This document shows, in pieces, positions 7,717 through 16,762 of a stretch of DNA of 54,045 nt. How positions within the stretch are numbered: the first letter of the stretch is position 1; the number at the start of each line of letters is the position of its first letter. The DNA lies in the NCBI RefSeq assembly GCF_002868845.1, contig NZ_PKUB01000048.1, forward strand, positions 152,173-206,217. Direction: 5' to 3'. The position numbers and the translations under genes are program-made. Below the pieces are notes generated by a model, which did not search any database, had not been told where the DNA came from, and saw only the letters and a list, made by a program, of their open reading frames with translations. Origin of the DNA: Desulfuromonas sp. (GTDB lineage Bacteria > Desulfobacterota > Desulfuromonadia > Desulfuromonadales > BM501).

Positions 7717-8664
7717 ATGCTCTCGACCCTCCCGCGCCTTGCCGCCCTGTGCCTTTTCTTCTTTCTGCTGACCCTGGCCCCTGCCCGGGCCGACTCCCCG
7801 CCTCGGGTGGTGGCCAGCATCCTGCCGATCCATTCCCTGGTGGCCTCGGTGATGGCCGGGGTCGGGCAGCCGACTCTCCTGGTCAAGGGCGGCGGCTCTC
7901 CCCACAGCTACGCGCTACGCCCCTCGGAGGCCCGGTCCCTGGCCCGGGCGGATCTGGTCGTCTGGGTCGGCCCCGAACTGGAGAGTTTTCTGGAAAAGCC
8001 TCTTTCGAGCCTGGGCGGCGGGGCGAAACTCCTGACCCTTGCCTCAGCCCTCGAGGGGGAACTGCTGGCTGCGCGCGAGGGGGGAGGCTGGGAGGAAGGC
8101 GGGTCCCACGCCAAGTCCCACCATGGCCACGGTCACGGCGCCACCGACCCCCACTTCTGGCTCGATCCCCGGCTGGCGGGGCGGGTCGCCGGCCTTCTGG
8201 CGGAGGCCCTCGGCGAGGCCGACCCGGCGCACCGCGAGCGTTACAGGGAAAACGGCGCCGCTCTGGTGGAGAGACTGGAAGGGCTTTATGTCGAGATGCA
8301 GGAGAGGATCGCCCCGGTGCGGGAGGTTCCCTACGTCGTATTTCACGATGCCTTTCAGTACCTGGAGCGGACCTTCGAGCTGCGGGCGGCCGGCGCCCTT
8401 ACCATCAACCCCGACCGGAAGCCGGGTGCCCGCAGGTTGCGGGAGATCCGGGCGGAAATCCGACGCCTTGAGGCACGCTGCGTCTTCAGCGAGCCCCAGT
8501 TCGAACCCCGCCTGGTGGCCGCGGTGATCGAGGGGACGGGGGCGCGCAGCGGAGAGCTCGACCCCCTCGGCGCAAAGCTTTCTCCCGGTCCGGAGGCCTA
8601 CTTCGAGCTTCTGCGCCGCCTGGCCGCCTCCCTGGAGGAAGGCCTCCTGCCCGCCCAGCCCTGA
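7717..8664 (+). CDS. znuA: Zinc ABC transporter substrate-binding protein ZnuA
   Basis: This 315-residue periplasmic metal-binding protein has a signal peptide (LAALCLFFFLLTLAPARA) and belongs to the cluster A-I solute-binding family. It delivers zinc to ZnuBC. Metal-ligand candidates are the His of GSPHSYALRPSE, the His-rich loop HAKSHHGHGHG that distinguishes zinc from manganese binders, DPHFWLDP, and the His of YVVFHDAFQYLE. It is transcribed divergently from zur-znuC-znuB across the Zur-like palindrome, so import and repression are co-controlled. Length is normal. Confidence 0.93.
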   Translation: MLSTLPRLAALCLFFFLLTLAPARADSPPRVVASILPIHSLVASVMAGVGQPTLLVKGGGSPHSYALRPSEARSLARADLVVWVGPELESFLEKPLSSLGGGAKLLTLASALEGELLAAREGGGWEEGGSHAKSHHGHGHGATDPHFWLDPRLAGRVAGLLAEALGEADPAHRERYRENGAALVERLEGLYVEMQERIAPVREVPYVVFHDAFQYLERTFELRAAGALTINPDRKPGARRLREIRAEIRRLEARCVFSEPQFEPRLVAAVIEGTGARSGELDPLGAKLSPGPEAYFELLRRLAASLEEGLLPAQP

Positions 8665-8668
8665 TTCT

Positions 8669-9616
8669 TTAGACGTGGTTGCGCAGCTGCAGTTCCACGG
8701 GGTGGGGGTCGAGGTAGACCTGCTCCCGGAGGTAGGGCTGGTCGTACTTGCGCACGAAGTGTTTGAGCAGGGTCACCGGGACGATCAGGGGCAGGATGCC
8801 TTCCTGGTAGCGGGCGACGATCTCCAGGACCTCCTGCTTCTCGTCGGCCGTCAATTCCTTCTTAAAATAGCCGAGCATGTGCTGCAGGACGTTGACGTGG
8901 TTGCTGACCGTGGCCTTCTGGCGCATGGCATTCATCAGCTGCTCCTGATAGGCGCCCAGCAGTTCATCCAGAGGCAGCTCCTTTGCCGTCGCAACGAGTT
9001 CTCCCATCTCGCGGTAGAGCTCGGGGCTGTGGGCGAGGATCAGCAGCTTGTGGCGGGTGTGGAAGGCGACCAGGCCGCCGCGGCTCCGGTCGGTCGCCAG
9101 AGTGTCCCTCCAGCGCTTGAAGGTAAAGAGGCTCTCGATGAAGTTCTCCCGCAGCCTCGGGTCGTGCAGCCGGCCGTCCTCCTCCACCGGCACCAGCGGG
9201 AAGTGCTCCATGAAGACCCGGGCGAAGATCCCCACCCCCCCCTTTTGCGGCACCCCGTTGCGATCGTAGAGTTTGACCCGCTCCATGCCGCTCGAGGGGG
9301 AGCGGCTCTTGAAGACGAAGCCGCACAAGTCCTCCTTTTCCAGCTCCATGGCCCGCTTCTCAGCCCAGTCGGTCATCTTGTCGGTGATGTCCTCGCCGCC
9401 CTGGGAGAAGACCAGCCGCGGCCGCTCCGGGTCCCCCACCAGGCGCAGAGTCGGCCGCGGCGTCGGCAGGCCGAGTTCCACTTCGGGGCAGACCGGCACG
9501 AATTGGACGTACTGGCCGAGAGTGTCTCTCAGGTAGCGGTCGAGGGCGTGGCCGCCGTCGTAGCGGACCGGTTCCCCGAGCATGCAGGCGCTGACGCCGA
9601 GTTTGATCCTTTCCAT
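8669..9616 (-). CDS. YbgA-like DUF523/DUF1722 protein
   Basis: This 315-residue protein has two parts. The N-terminal DUF523 domain (residues 1-150: GVSACMLGEPVRYDGG, FVPVCPEVELGLPTPR, CGFVFKSRSPSSG) carries conserved Cys residues. The C-terminal DUF1722 (YbgA) domain includes LVAFHTRHKLLILAHS and PVTLLKHFVRKY. YbgA homologues often sit beside photolyase genes, and a class II photolyase lies 1.8 kb away on the other strand. The biochemical role is not established. It converges on znuA with a 4-bp gap and ends in TAA. Confidence 0.85.
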   Translation of the reverse strand: MERIKLGVSACMLGEPVRYDGGHALDRYLRDTLGQYVQFVPVCPEVELGLPTPRPTLRLVGDPERPRLVFSQGGEDITDKMTDWAEKRAMELEKEDLCGFVFKSRSPSSGMERVKLYDRNGVPQKGGVGIFARVFMEHFPLVPVEEDGRLHDPRLRENFIESLFTFKRWRDTLATDRSRGGLVAFHTRHKLLILAHSPELYREMGELVATAKELPLDELLGAYQEQLMNAMRQKATVSNHVNVLQHMLGYFKKELTADEKQEVLEIVARYQEGILPLIVPVTLLKHFVRKYDQPYLREQVYLDPHPVELQLRNHV

Positions 9617-9736
9617 ACATCCTCCTGCTGCCTCCGGCTGAAGTCGTCGTTAGGGACAATGGCGAGGCTGGGGTCCAGTTTAGCAGACGGGCCGGGTTTG
9701 GCCATGCCGGGGGGGGGATTCGGTAGGCGCCCGGGC

Positions 9737-10426
9737 CTAGGAAAGGGTGGCGGGGCGGGAGTCGAGCATGAGCCGGATGGCTTCGGTCTGGCCGGCGGAG
9801 AGGCCGGCAAACTTGGCCCCGATTCCGGGCACGGCCAGCGATTTGCCCCAGGGGATGTGTCTGCAGATCTCTACCCGGATCGGGGTGCGTTCCTCGAACT
9901 CGAGGATTTGGATCCAGGCGGTTTCGGTCCCTTCCCATCTCCTGGTCGAGTACAGGAAGCATCCGCCCCGGGCTATGTCCATGGTGACCGTTTTTTCTGT
10001 GTCTTCGGCAGGGAAATCCTCTCTCGGCGACAACAGCACATTAAAGTGAAGGCCGATTCGCGGGTTCCTGCGGATGCCTCTTGCCTTGAAGGGCAGGCAG
10101 TGGGAGGTTATGAATTCTTCGACGGAGATGCCCTGGTTGGTGCTTAACAGCAGAGCTCGCACGTTTTCCCCCTGCCCCCCCCGTTTCAGGCGGATAGTCG
10201 GAAAGATCTCCAGGATGTCCTGCACCCGGGCCCTTTCTGAATGGCTGGCCTTGATGCCGGTCACCACGTCGAGCAACAGTCCGTTGTAGGGGGTCTGGAC
10301 AAGCGCCCGGTGGATGTCGGCCAGGCTGGAGACGGAGTCGCAACAGGCTCCCGCGCTTTCCGCCGCCCGCCGGTAAGCGGCGCAGGCCTCTTCATTGTCC
10401 GATATGATCAAAACCCGGATGTTCAT
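9737..10426 (-). CDS. Receiver-like plus PilZ domain protein (copy 1)
   Basis: This 229-residue protein starts with a receiver-like fold (VLIISDNEEACAAYRRAAESAG) that lacks a clear phosphoacceptor pocket, and ends in a PilZ domain of the kind that binds c-di-GMP. The PilZ signature appears as RRNPR followed about 30 residues later by DIARGG, where Ser of the usual D/N-x-S-x-x-G is Ala. It is a paralogue of the gene immediately upstream, with the same length and layout. Binding to c-di-GMP is plausible but weakened by the Ala. The gene ends in TAG. Confidence 0.78.
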   Translation of the reverse strand: MNIRVLIISDNEEACAAYRRAAESAGACCDSVSSLADIHRALVQTPYNGLLLDVVTGIKASHSERARVQDILEIFPTIRLKRGGQGENVRALLLSTNQGISVEEFITSHCLPFKARGIRRNPRIGLHFNVLLSPREDFPAEDTEKTVTMDIARGGCFLYSTRRWEGTETAWIQILEFEERTPIRVEICRHIPWGKSLAVPGIGAKFAGLSAGQTEAIRLMLDSRPATLS

Positions 10427-10613
10427 GTGGGCAGGCCCTCCCGACCTCTTCCGTCCTTTTGCGAAGCCGATACCATAGCGGGGAGGGTAGGTGAAATCAA
10501 GTGGTTATGGGGGGGCGATTGGCGTGCGCCTCCGCGGACCGGTCCCCCCGGGCAGGCAGGCGCTGACCGCCATGTGAAGCCCGATCCCCCTGGCAGTCTT
10601 TCTTCGAGCCTCT

Positions 10614-11312
10614 TTATTTCCGTTGGCCAAGTCCTTTACCCCCCAGTAGGGCCTCCACCCTCATTCTTTGTCCGGGGAGCAGATTCAGGAAGGCGACCCC
10701 GAGGCCGGGGAGTTTTTTTCCGGCTCCCCACGGTCTGTGCATGCGGACCTCGACCTCCATCGGCGTGTCGTCGTCAAGCTCCATGATCCGGACCCAGGCC
10801 CGGCTTCCAACCTCCCAGGGAGAACTGCTGATAATGAAGCACCCTCCTTCGGAAAGGTCCAGAGTGTTGGTCTTCTCCGTAGCTTCGGGGGGGAAGTCGG
10901 GGCGGTTCGAGAGCAGGACGCTGAAGTACGTCGTCATCCGTTGAGCCTGGCGCAGGGGGCGGGCGCGCCAGGGGCGGCAGTAGCGGTCGATGAAGTCGGT
11001 CAGGGGGGCGCCGGGGTCGAGTTGCCCGCCGGCCACAATCGCCCGGACCTGTTGTCGCTCGGGGAGCCAGCGCAGGCGGACGGTGGGATAGATATCCTGA
11101 ACCTTGCTGACCAGTTTCTTTGCGGCGGCATCGGAGCGCACCAGGGTGGGCAGGTCGAGGAGGAGGCCGTTGAAGGCCGTCTTCTCCAGGGTCCGGCGCA
11201 GGCCCTCCAACGATTCCAGGGTTTCGCAGGCGATTTCACTTTCGGCAACCGCCTGTAAATACCCTTCTCGCGCCTGCCGGTCGGCTGCGACCAAGAGGAC
11301 TCGTGTTGTCAT
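10614..11312 (-). CDS. Receiver-like plus PilZ domain protein (copy 2)
   Basis: This 232-residue paralogue of the preceding gene product has an N-terminal receiver-like segment (RVLLVAADRQAREGYLQAVAE, FNGLLLDLPTLV) without a full acidic pocket, then a PilZ domain with RQAQR and the canonical DLSEGG. c-di-GMP binding is therefore better supported than in copy 1. The start ATG at 11312 follows a GGAGG ribosome site. Tandem arrangement and shared segments (NGLLLD, EATEKT/EDTEKT) point to gene duplication. Target process unknown. Confidence 0.8.
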   Translation of the reverse strand: MTTRVLLVAADRQAREGYLQAVAESEIACETLESLEGLRRTLEKTAFNGLLLDLPTLVRSDAAAKKLVSKVQDIYPTVRLRWLPERQQVRAIVAGGQLDPGAPLTDFIDRYCRPWRARPLRQAQRMTTYFSVLLSNRPDFPPEATEKTNTLDLSEGGCFIISSSPWEVGSRAWVRIMELDDDTPMEVEVRMHRPWGAGKKLPGLGVAFLNLLPGQRMRVEALLGGKGLGQRK

Positions 11313-11444
11313 TGTGAACCTCCTTCTTCTTTCATCGACAGGATGACGGGATAATTTTACCAGAAACGGTTCTGGCCAGTCTCTATCCGGGGGGGTAGAA
11401 TGGAGTTTCAGAGTCGCCAAACTTTTCGAACGGAAGGTTTCAAC

Positions 11445-12911
11445 ATGCAGAAGGTCCCGATTTCGCGCATCCGCGAGGTCAACCTCGCTCCGTTGAGGCA
11501 GGAGGGGGGGTACGTCCTCTACTGGATGATTGCCAGCCGGAGAACGAGGTGGAGTTTCGCCCTGCAGCGCGCGGTGGAGATGGCGACCGAACTGAACCGC
11601 CCCCTGGTGGTGCTCGAGCCCCTGCGCTGCTGCTACCCCTACGCCAGCGACCGCCTGCACGCCTTCATCCTGCAGGGGATGGCAGAGAACGCCCGCAGCC
11701 TGGCGGCCCGCCAGGTCCTCTATCATCCCTACGTCGAGCCGGAGGCGGGGGAGGGCAAGGGCCTTCTTCTGACCCTGGCGGAGCGGGCCTGCCTGGTCGT
11801 CACCGACGATTACCCCGCTTTTTTTCTCCCCCGCATGGTCGCCGCCGCGGCGGCCAAGCTGGCGGTTCGTCTGGAGGCGATCGACGGCAACGGCCTGCTC
11901 CCCCTTCACGCCGCCGATCACGACTACCCGACGGCCTACGCCTTCCGGCGCTTTTTGCAGAAGGTTCTGCCAAAATATCTTTTGGAATTCCCCGTGGAGG
12001 ACCCCCTGCAGGGGGGGACGCTCCCTGACCCTCCGAAGCTCCCCGCGGAGGTTCTCCGCCGCTGGCCGGGTGCCGGAAAAGAGCTGCTGGCCGCATCGCG
12101 CCGGGTCCTGGCCCGCATGCCGATCGATCACTCCGTTCACACCGCTCCGGCCCGGGGGGGCTCCCGGGAGGGTGTGAAAGCCCTGCGCCGCTTTCTGGAG
12201 AAGCGGCTGGCGCGCTACTCTGAGGAGCGCAACGAGCCGGAGGCGGAGGTCACAAGCGGCCTCTCTCCTTACCTGCACTTCGGCCACGTCTACGTCCACC
12301 AGGTTTTCGCCGAACTGGCCGAGGCCGAGGGCTGGTCCCCCGATCTCCTGGGGCCCGATACGCGGGGCAAGCGCACGGGCTGGTGGGGGATGGGCGTGGC
12401 GGCAGAGGCCTTCCTCGATCAGGTCGTCACCTGGCGCGAGCTCGGCTTCAACATGTGCACTTTCCGGGATGATTATGCCGCCTACGCCTCTTTGCCCGAG
12501 TGGGCGCGGCGGACCCTGGAGGAACACCGCGGGGATCCCCGTCCCGTCGCCTATACCCGGCAGGAGCTGGAGGCCGGGAAAACCCGCTACCCCCTGTGGA
12601 ACGCGGCGCAGATGCAGCTGGTGCGGGAGGGGCGGCTGCATAACTACCTGCGCATGCTGTGGGGCAAGAAGATTCTCGAGTGGACTCCGTCGCCGCAGGA
12701 TGCGCTGGAGACGATGATCGCGTTCAACGATCGGTATGCCCTGGACGGGCGCGATCCCAACTCCTACAGCGGCATCCTCTGGTGCCTTGGCCGTTACGAT
12801 CGCGCCTGGGGACCGGAACGGCCGATCTTTGGAAAGATCCGCTACATGAGCTCGGAGAACACCGCCCGAAAGGTGCGGGTGAAGGGCTACCTGGAAAAGT
12901 ACAGGCCGTGA
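11445..12911 (+). CDS. phrB: Class II deoxyribodipyrimidine photolyase
   Basis: This 488-residue flavoprotein repairs UV-induced cyclobutane pyrimidine dimers using light and FADH-. Class II hallmarks are SGLSPYLHFGHV, VTWRELGFNMCTFRDDYAAY, WNAAQMQLVREGRLHNYLRM, WGKKILEW and the C-terminal DPNSYSGILWCLGRYDRAWG and IRYMSSENTARKV. The ATG at 11445 with GGAAGG upstream is preferred to the in-frame ATG at 11400. The stop overlaps the next start (GTGA), so the MBL gene is probably co-translated. It is divergent from the PilZ pair. Confidence 0.93.
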   Translation: MQKVPISRIREVNLAPLRQEGGYVLYWMIASRRTRWSFALQRAVEMATELNRPLVVLEPLRCCYPYASDRLHAFILQGMAENARSLAARQVLYHPYVEPEAGEGKGLLLTLAERACLVVTDDYPAFFLPRMVAAAAAKLAVRLEAIDGNGLLPLHAADHDYPTAYAFRRFLQKVLPKYLLEFPVEDPLQGGTLPDPPKLPAEVLRRWPGAGKELLAASRRVLARMPIDHSVHTAPARGGSREGVKALRRFLEKRLARYSEERNEPEAEVTSGLSPYLHFGHVYVHQVFAELAEAEGWSPDLLGPDTRGKRTGWWGMGVAAEAFLDQVVTWRELGFNMCTFRDDYAAYASLPEWARRTLEEHRGDPRPVAYTRQELEAGKTRYPLWNAAQMQLVREGRLHNYLRMLWGKKILEWTPSPQDALETMIAFNDRYALDGRDPNSYSGILWCLGRYDRAWGPERPIFGKIRYMSSENTARKVRVKGYLEKYRP

Positions 12912-13630
12912 AAGTCACCTTCCTCTGTACCCGCGCCTATATCGACGCGTCCAATCCACTTCACCGGAGGCACAGCGCCCTTCTTCTCGCCAACGGCGGG
13001 GGGCGGGTGCTGGTCGACTGCGGCCTCGATTGGGCCGAGGCGCTCCCCGGCCTGCATCCCGAAGCGGTCGTCCTCACCCACGCCCACGCCGACCACTCAG
13101 GCGGGCTCGCATCCGGTGCTCCCTGCCCGGTCTACGCCACCGCCGCGACCTGGGAGGCCATCGCCGACTATCCCCTGGCCGAGCGGGAGACCGTCGAACC
13201 CCGCCGCCCCTTCAGCCTCTGCGGCATGCTCTTCGAGGCGTTCGCGCTACGGCATTCCCTGCGCGCCCCGGCGGTAGGTTATCGGATCAGGGCCGGAGAA
13301 ACCTCCCTTTTCTACGCCCCGGACCTGGCGGCTATCGACGAGCGGCGGGAGGCCCTGGCGGGGGTTGATCTGTACATCGGGGACGGCTCGGCCCTCCACG
13401 ACGGTCTGCTGCGCGTCGAGGAGGAGACTCTCTGCGGCCACGCCCCGGTGGCCACCCAGCTCGGCTGGTGCGCCCGGGAGGGAGTGCAGAGGGTGCTTTT
13501 CACCCACTGCGGGGAGGCGATCGTCCCCGGGGAGGAGGCGGTCCTGGCCGAGGAGGTCGCCGCAGAGGCCCTGCAGCGAGGGGTGCTGGCGATTTTCGCC
13601 CACGACGGCATGGAGATCGAACTGCACTGA
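12908..13630 (+). CDS. MBL-fold metallohydrolase
   Basis: This 240-residue metallo-beta-lactamase-fold protein keeps the metal-binding THAHADHSGG motif (HxHxDH), further ligand candidates in RHSLRAPAVGYRI and YAPDLAAI, and a late FTHCGE His. The overall pattern resembles the PhnP/RNase Z-like branch of small hydrolases, but the substrate cannot be read from sequence. It starts with GTG inside the photolyase stop, so the two form a translationally coupled pair. Confidence 0.85.
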   Translation: MKVTFLCTRAYIDASNPLHRRHSALLLANGGGRVLVDCGLDWAEALPGLHPEAVVLTHAHADHSGGLASGAPCPVYATAATWEAIADYPLAERETVEPRRPFSLCGMLFEAFALRHSLRAPAVGYRIRAGETSLFYAPDLAAIDERREALAGVDLYIGDGSALHDGLLRVEEETLCGHAPVATQLGWCAREGVQRVLFTHCGEAIVPGEEAVLAEEVAAEALQRGVLAIFAHDGMEIELH

Positions 13631-13712
13631 GGGGATAGGGGAGAGTGCGAAGTGGGAGCCTTTGATGCCTCCCTGAAAATCTTTCAGTCAAAAGCTCGTA
13701 AAAGGGCGGTGA

Positions 13713-15068
13713 TCATATCATTTTCACCACCTGCCTCGCGGCGGTCTGTACCGGGTCCCACACCGGCGAGTAGGGGGGCGCGTAGGAGAGGTCGAGGTCG
13801 ATGAGCTGGGCGGCGGTCATGCCGGCGTGGAGCGCGGTGGCGAGGATGTCGATCCGCTTGGCCGCCCCTTCGATGCCGACGATCTGCCCGCCGAGCAGGC
13901 GTCCGCTTCCCTTCTCCATGAGAATCTTCACCGTGATCCGACCGGCCTTCGGGTAGTACCCGGCCCGGGTGCGGCTCTTGATGGTCGCGCTGGCGAATTC
14001 CAGGCCAAGGCGGCGGATCTCCTCCTCCTGCAGACCGGTGCGTGCCACCTCGTATTTGCAGATCTTGCTCACCGCCGTGCCCACCACGCCGGGGAAGACC
14101 GCGCTGCCGCCGCCGAGGTTGGTCCCCGCTACGACCCCCATCTTGTTGGCGACCGTGCCGAGGGAGACCCAGAAGGGCTTCCGACTGACCAGGTGAATGG
14201 TTTCGGCGCAGTCCCCCGCCGCCCAGACCCCGTCGACCGGGGTCTGCATCCGGCTGTTGACCCGGATCGATCCCCTCTCCCCGAGAGGGATGCCGGCCCG
14301 CTCGGCCAGTTCCGCATTGGGGCGGGCCCCCATCCCGAGGATGACGATGTCCGCGGGCAGGGTCTGTTTGTCCGTTACGACCGCCGTCACCCGGTCCCCG
14401 GAGGCCTCGAAGGCGGTCAGGGATTCTTCCAGGTGCAGGGTGACTCCGGTTTGGCGCAGGGCCTCGGAGACGAGGGCTCCCATGTCGGGGTCGAGGGTTC
14501 CCATGACTTGCTCGCTGCGCTGCACGAGGGCGACCTCGAGGCCGCGGCGGAGCAGCGCCTCGGCCATTTCCAGGCCGATGTAGCCGCCTCCGACGACGAT
14601 CGCTTTTCTCGGCTGCCGCTCTTCCAGGTAGCGCTGCACCCGGATGCCGCTCTGCAGGGTGGAGAGGCCGAAGATCCCCCCGGTGCTCGACCCGGGCAGG
14701 CGCGGGCAGAAGGGCACGGCCCCCGTGGCGATCAGGAGCTGGTCGTAAGGCTCCTGCCACTCCCGCCGGGCGTCGCGGTCGCGCACCCGCACTAGGCGAT
14801 CCTTCGGGTCGATCTCCGTCACTTCGTGCCGCACCTTCGCCTCGATGCCGTACTTCTTGCGGAAATCGTCCGGCGTACGGGCGATGAGCTTTTCCACCTC
14901 CGGCACCAGGCCGCCGATGTAGTAGGGCATGCCGCAGGCCGAGTAGGAGGTGTGTGGGCTGCGCTCGAAGACGAGGATGTCCAGCTCCGGGTTGTCGCGC
15001 TTCGCCTTCGCCGCGGCGCTCATTCCCGCCGCGTCCCCGCCGATGACGACGAGACGCTCTTTGCTCAT
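13713..15068 (-). CDS. FAD-dependent pyridine nucleotide-disulfide oxidoreductase, CoA-disulfide reductase-like
   Basis: This 451-residue flavoprotein has the FAD-binding start VVIGGDAAGMSAAAKAKR, the single redox Cys in TSYSACGMPYYIGG typical of CoA-disulfide reductase, NADH oxidase and NADH:polysulfide reductase relatives, a second Rossmann motif IVVGGGYIGLEMAEALL, and the FAD motif GVWAAGDCAE. The C-terminal dimerisation domain ends in SPVWDPVQTAARQ. There is no fused rhodanese domain. It likely reduces CoA disulfide, polysulfide or O2. It is transcribed alone, convergent with the MBL gene. Confidence 0.87.
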   Translation of the reverse strand: MSKERLVVIGGDAAGMSAAAKAKRDNPELDILVFERSPHTSYSACGMPYYIGGLVPEVEKLIARTPDDFRKKYGIEAKVRHEVTEIDPKDRLVRVRDRDARREWQEPYDQLLIATGAVPFCPRLPGSSTGGIFGLSTLQSGIRVQRYLEERQPRKAIVVGGGYIGLEMAEALLRRGLEVALVQRSEQVMGTLDPDMGALVSEALRQTGVTLHLEESLTAFEASGDRVTAVVTDKQTLPADIVILGMGARPNAELAERAGIPLGERGSIRVNSRMQTPVDGVWAAGDCAETIHLVSRKPFWVSLGTVANKMGVVAGTNLGGGSAVFPGVVGTAVSKICKYEVARTGLQEEEIRRLGLEFASATIKSRTRAGYYPKAGRITVKILMEKGSGRLLGGQIVGIEGAAKRIDILATALHAGMTAAQLIDLDLSYAPPYSPVWDPVQTAARQVVKMI

Positions 15069-15386
15069 GGTGGTCCCTCCCGAAAGAGTTTAAATGCGAG
15101 CCGCATTTCACTGGAACTGTGATGATCCCAACGGGGGGAGGGTCTGGCGAAGTCGAAAAAAGAGCACGCCGCACCTCCTTTTACTCCAATTTATCACCAC
15201 GGAGGGCGGCTGCAACCGGATTGGAAGAGGAGGGGCGGGTCCCAGGATTCGTGCTGTTAGGGCATAGGGAATGATTCGCCGGGCGGGTCCAAAAGAAAAG
15301 ATTGTTCAGTGGATTTATTGGAGAGTTTTTTAAGGGGAAAAAGGGTGCGCTACGAAGTTGGGTCTACTTTCGACATCGAATCTCTG
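15069..15386. other. Intergenic stretch at the edge of the AT-rich patch
   Basis: This holds the upstream region of the flavoprotein gene, and base composition shifts to AT-rich from about 15.25 kb. I see no gene, RNA motif or clear terminator in it. Confidence 0.5.
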
Positions 15387-16003
15387 TTAATAAATTGACC
15401 ACAAGGTCTTAAACAGTCCAATTGCCTTCATGCCCTTAATCACCTCGATTATTCCAACGATCCAGATGAACCATAATGCACTGAAAATATGCTTTCTGTA
15501 GACTCTGGGATTGACAGTGTAGCTGTTCGGTTCATCAAAAGTCGAGAACCTCGGGAAAAAAGGCGGCACTTTTTTGTGTATTCTTCGAAGTCGGCTCCAA
15601 ATATTTTCTTGAGTCGCCGTTCTTCCCCGGAGATGACGACCGGATAATAAAGGGCAAAAAGGAGAATCAAGGCTGCCGGAAAGGTGAAGGTTTCGGTGGT
15701 GCAACCAATCCCGATCAATCCAATTGCGCTGAAAAGGTACAAAGGGTTTCGACAAAGACTATAGGGTCCTTTTGTGACAAGTTTTTTATTTTTGTAGCTG
15801 GCGATATAAAGAGAGCACCACATTCTTCCCAAGGAACCAATGCCGACAAAAAAGAGGCCTATGAAAAACAGGACAAATGTGATCGTTTCATTTTTGATGT
15901 CCCATTTGCTTTGCGTGGTGCATAAAAAAAACAATGCGACGGCTACGACGGCACGGGACAAAAACATCCTGTGCTTTTCTGATAATGCTTTGGTTTTTTT
16001 CAT
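15387..16003 (-). CDS. Isoprenylcysteine/phospholipid methyltransferase-like membrane protein, split by a -1 frameshift
   Basis: The start frame (ATG at 16003) encodes several membrane helices and the family motif TKGPYSLCRNPLYLFS, then EERRLKKIFGADFEEYTKK. It then diverges into an unrelated tail ending at 15449. The expected continuation (VPPFFPRF and a final hydrophobic helix, IFSALWFIWIVGIIEVIKG) lies in the -1 frame, ending at 15387. The switch falls exactly on A_AAA_AAG (15575-15569 on the minus strand) in the correct phase for -1 slippage, which would give 205 residues. Programmed frameshifting, a true one-base deletion in the A6 run, or a sequence error are alternatives. The gene is AT-rich. 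Confidence 0.75.
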
Positions 16004-16073
16004 GCTTTCCTCTGGGGAAAATTTCTCGAGAGAAAGGTCGCCGGATGTTCATGGCATAGATGGAAAAATAAAA

Positions 16074-16607
16074 TCAGACTGCTCTCCTGTTCATGTTTTT
16101 AACCTTTACTCTGTTGTTGGTGTCCCGGCTTTGTCGGATTAGCTCGTTGTTGGCAACCGTTGACGTTGATTTGGCCATTCGGTCATAAAGGAGGACGTTT
16201 ACCGATGCAGCAAGGTTCATGCAACCCATAGTCGGTACGTAGACAACCGAATCGGCTTTATCGATTAGTTCTTGGCTGATTGTGCCGTCTTCGGGGCCGA
16301 AAATATAAAATGCTTCGTCAGGGTGCTGAAATTCGGGCAAGGGTGTGGCCCCTTCGACTAACTCAACACATACGATTTTCGCAGTTTCTGGAACGCATTC
16401 CAAAAGACATGTTGTCCCGGTTAGGGGAATATTCCGGACTGCATCCTTTGTGTCGGTATTGAACTGCGCTGCCCGGACGTAACGCTTCCCCGTATAAAAA
16501 ACTGAATCAGCCCGGAAGCAGCCAGCCGCACGCATGACTGCGCCTACGTTTGACGGGCTTTTGGGATTGGTTAAGCCGATTATTATCTTTGAATTTTTTG
16601 TCTGCAT
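16074..16607 (-). CDS. TrmH/SpoU-type RNA methyltransferase
   Basis: This 177-residue protein of the SPOUT superfamily carries the 2'-O-methyltransferase motifs: motif 1 NPKSPSNVGAVMRAAGCF, motif 2 FYIFGPEDGTIS and motif 3 VYVPTMGCMNLAASVNVLLYDR, which build the trefoil knot for AdoMet. It probably methylates tRNA or rRNA; the exact site cannot be deduced. The ATG at 16607 is chosen because the family homology starts there. Its AT-rich codon use matches the neighbouring methyltransferase gene and differs from the rest of the window, suggesting joint acquisition. Confidence 0.87.
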   Translation of the reverse strand: MQTKNSKIIIGLTNPKSPSNVGAVMRAAGCFRADSVFYTGKRYVRAAQFNTDTKDAVRNIPLTGTTCLLECVPETAKIVCVELVEGATPLPEFQHPDEAFYIFGPEDGTISQELIDKADSVVYVPTMGCMNLAASVNVLLYDRMAKSTSTVANNELIRQSRDTNNRVKVKNMNRRAV

Positions 16608-16762
16608 AACTCGCTTGATTTTAGCTTGTCGGCTCAGGAGAATCATAAAATAACGGGTCTTTTTGATGGACAGGTGATTTCTGGGGACATGAAGCCTCTT
16701 TGGGACGTGCAAATGCTTCCAGAAAAGCGAGCGACACAACTCTCCCCTGTTGCGGTGATTGC

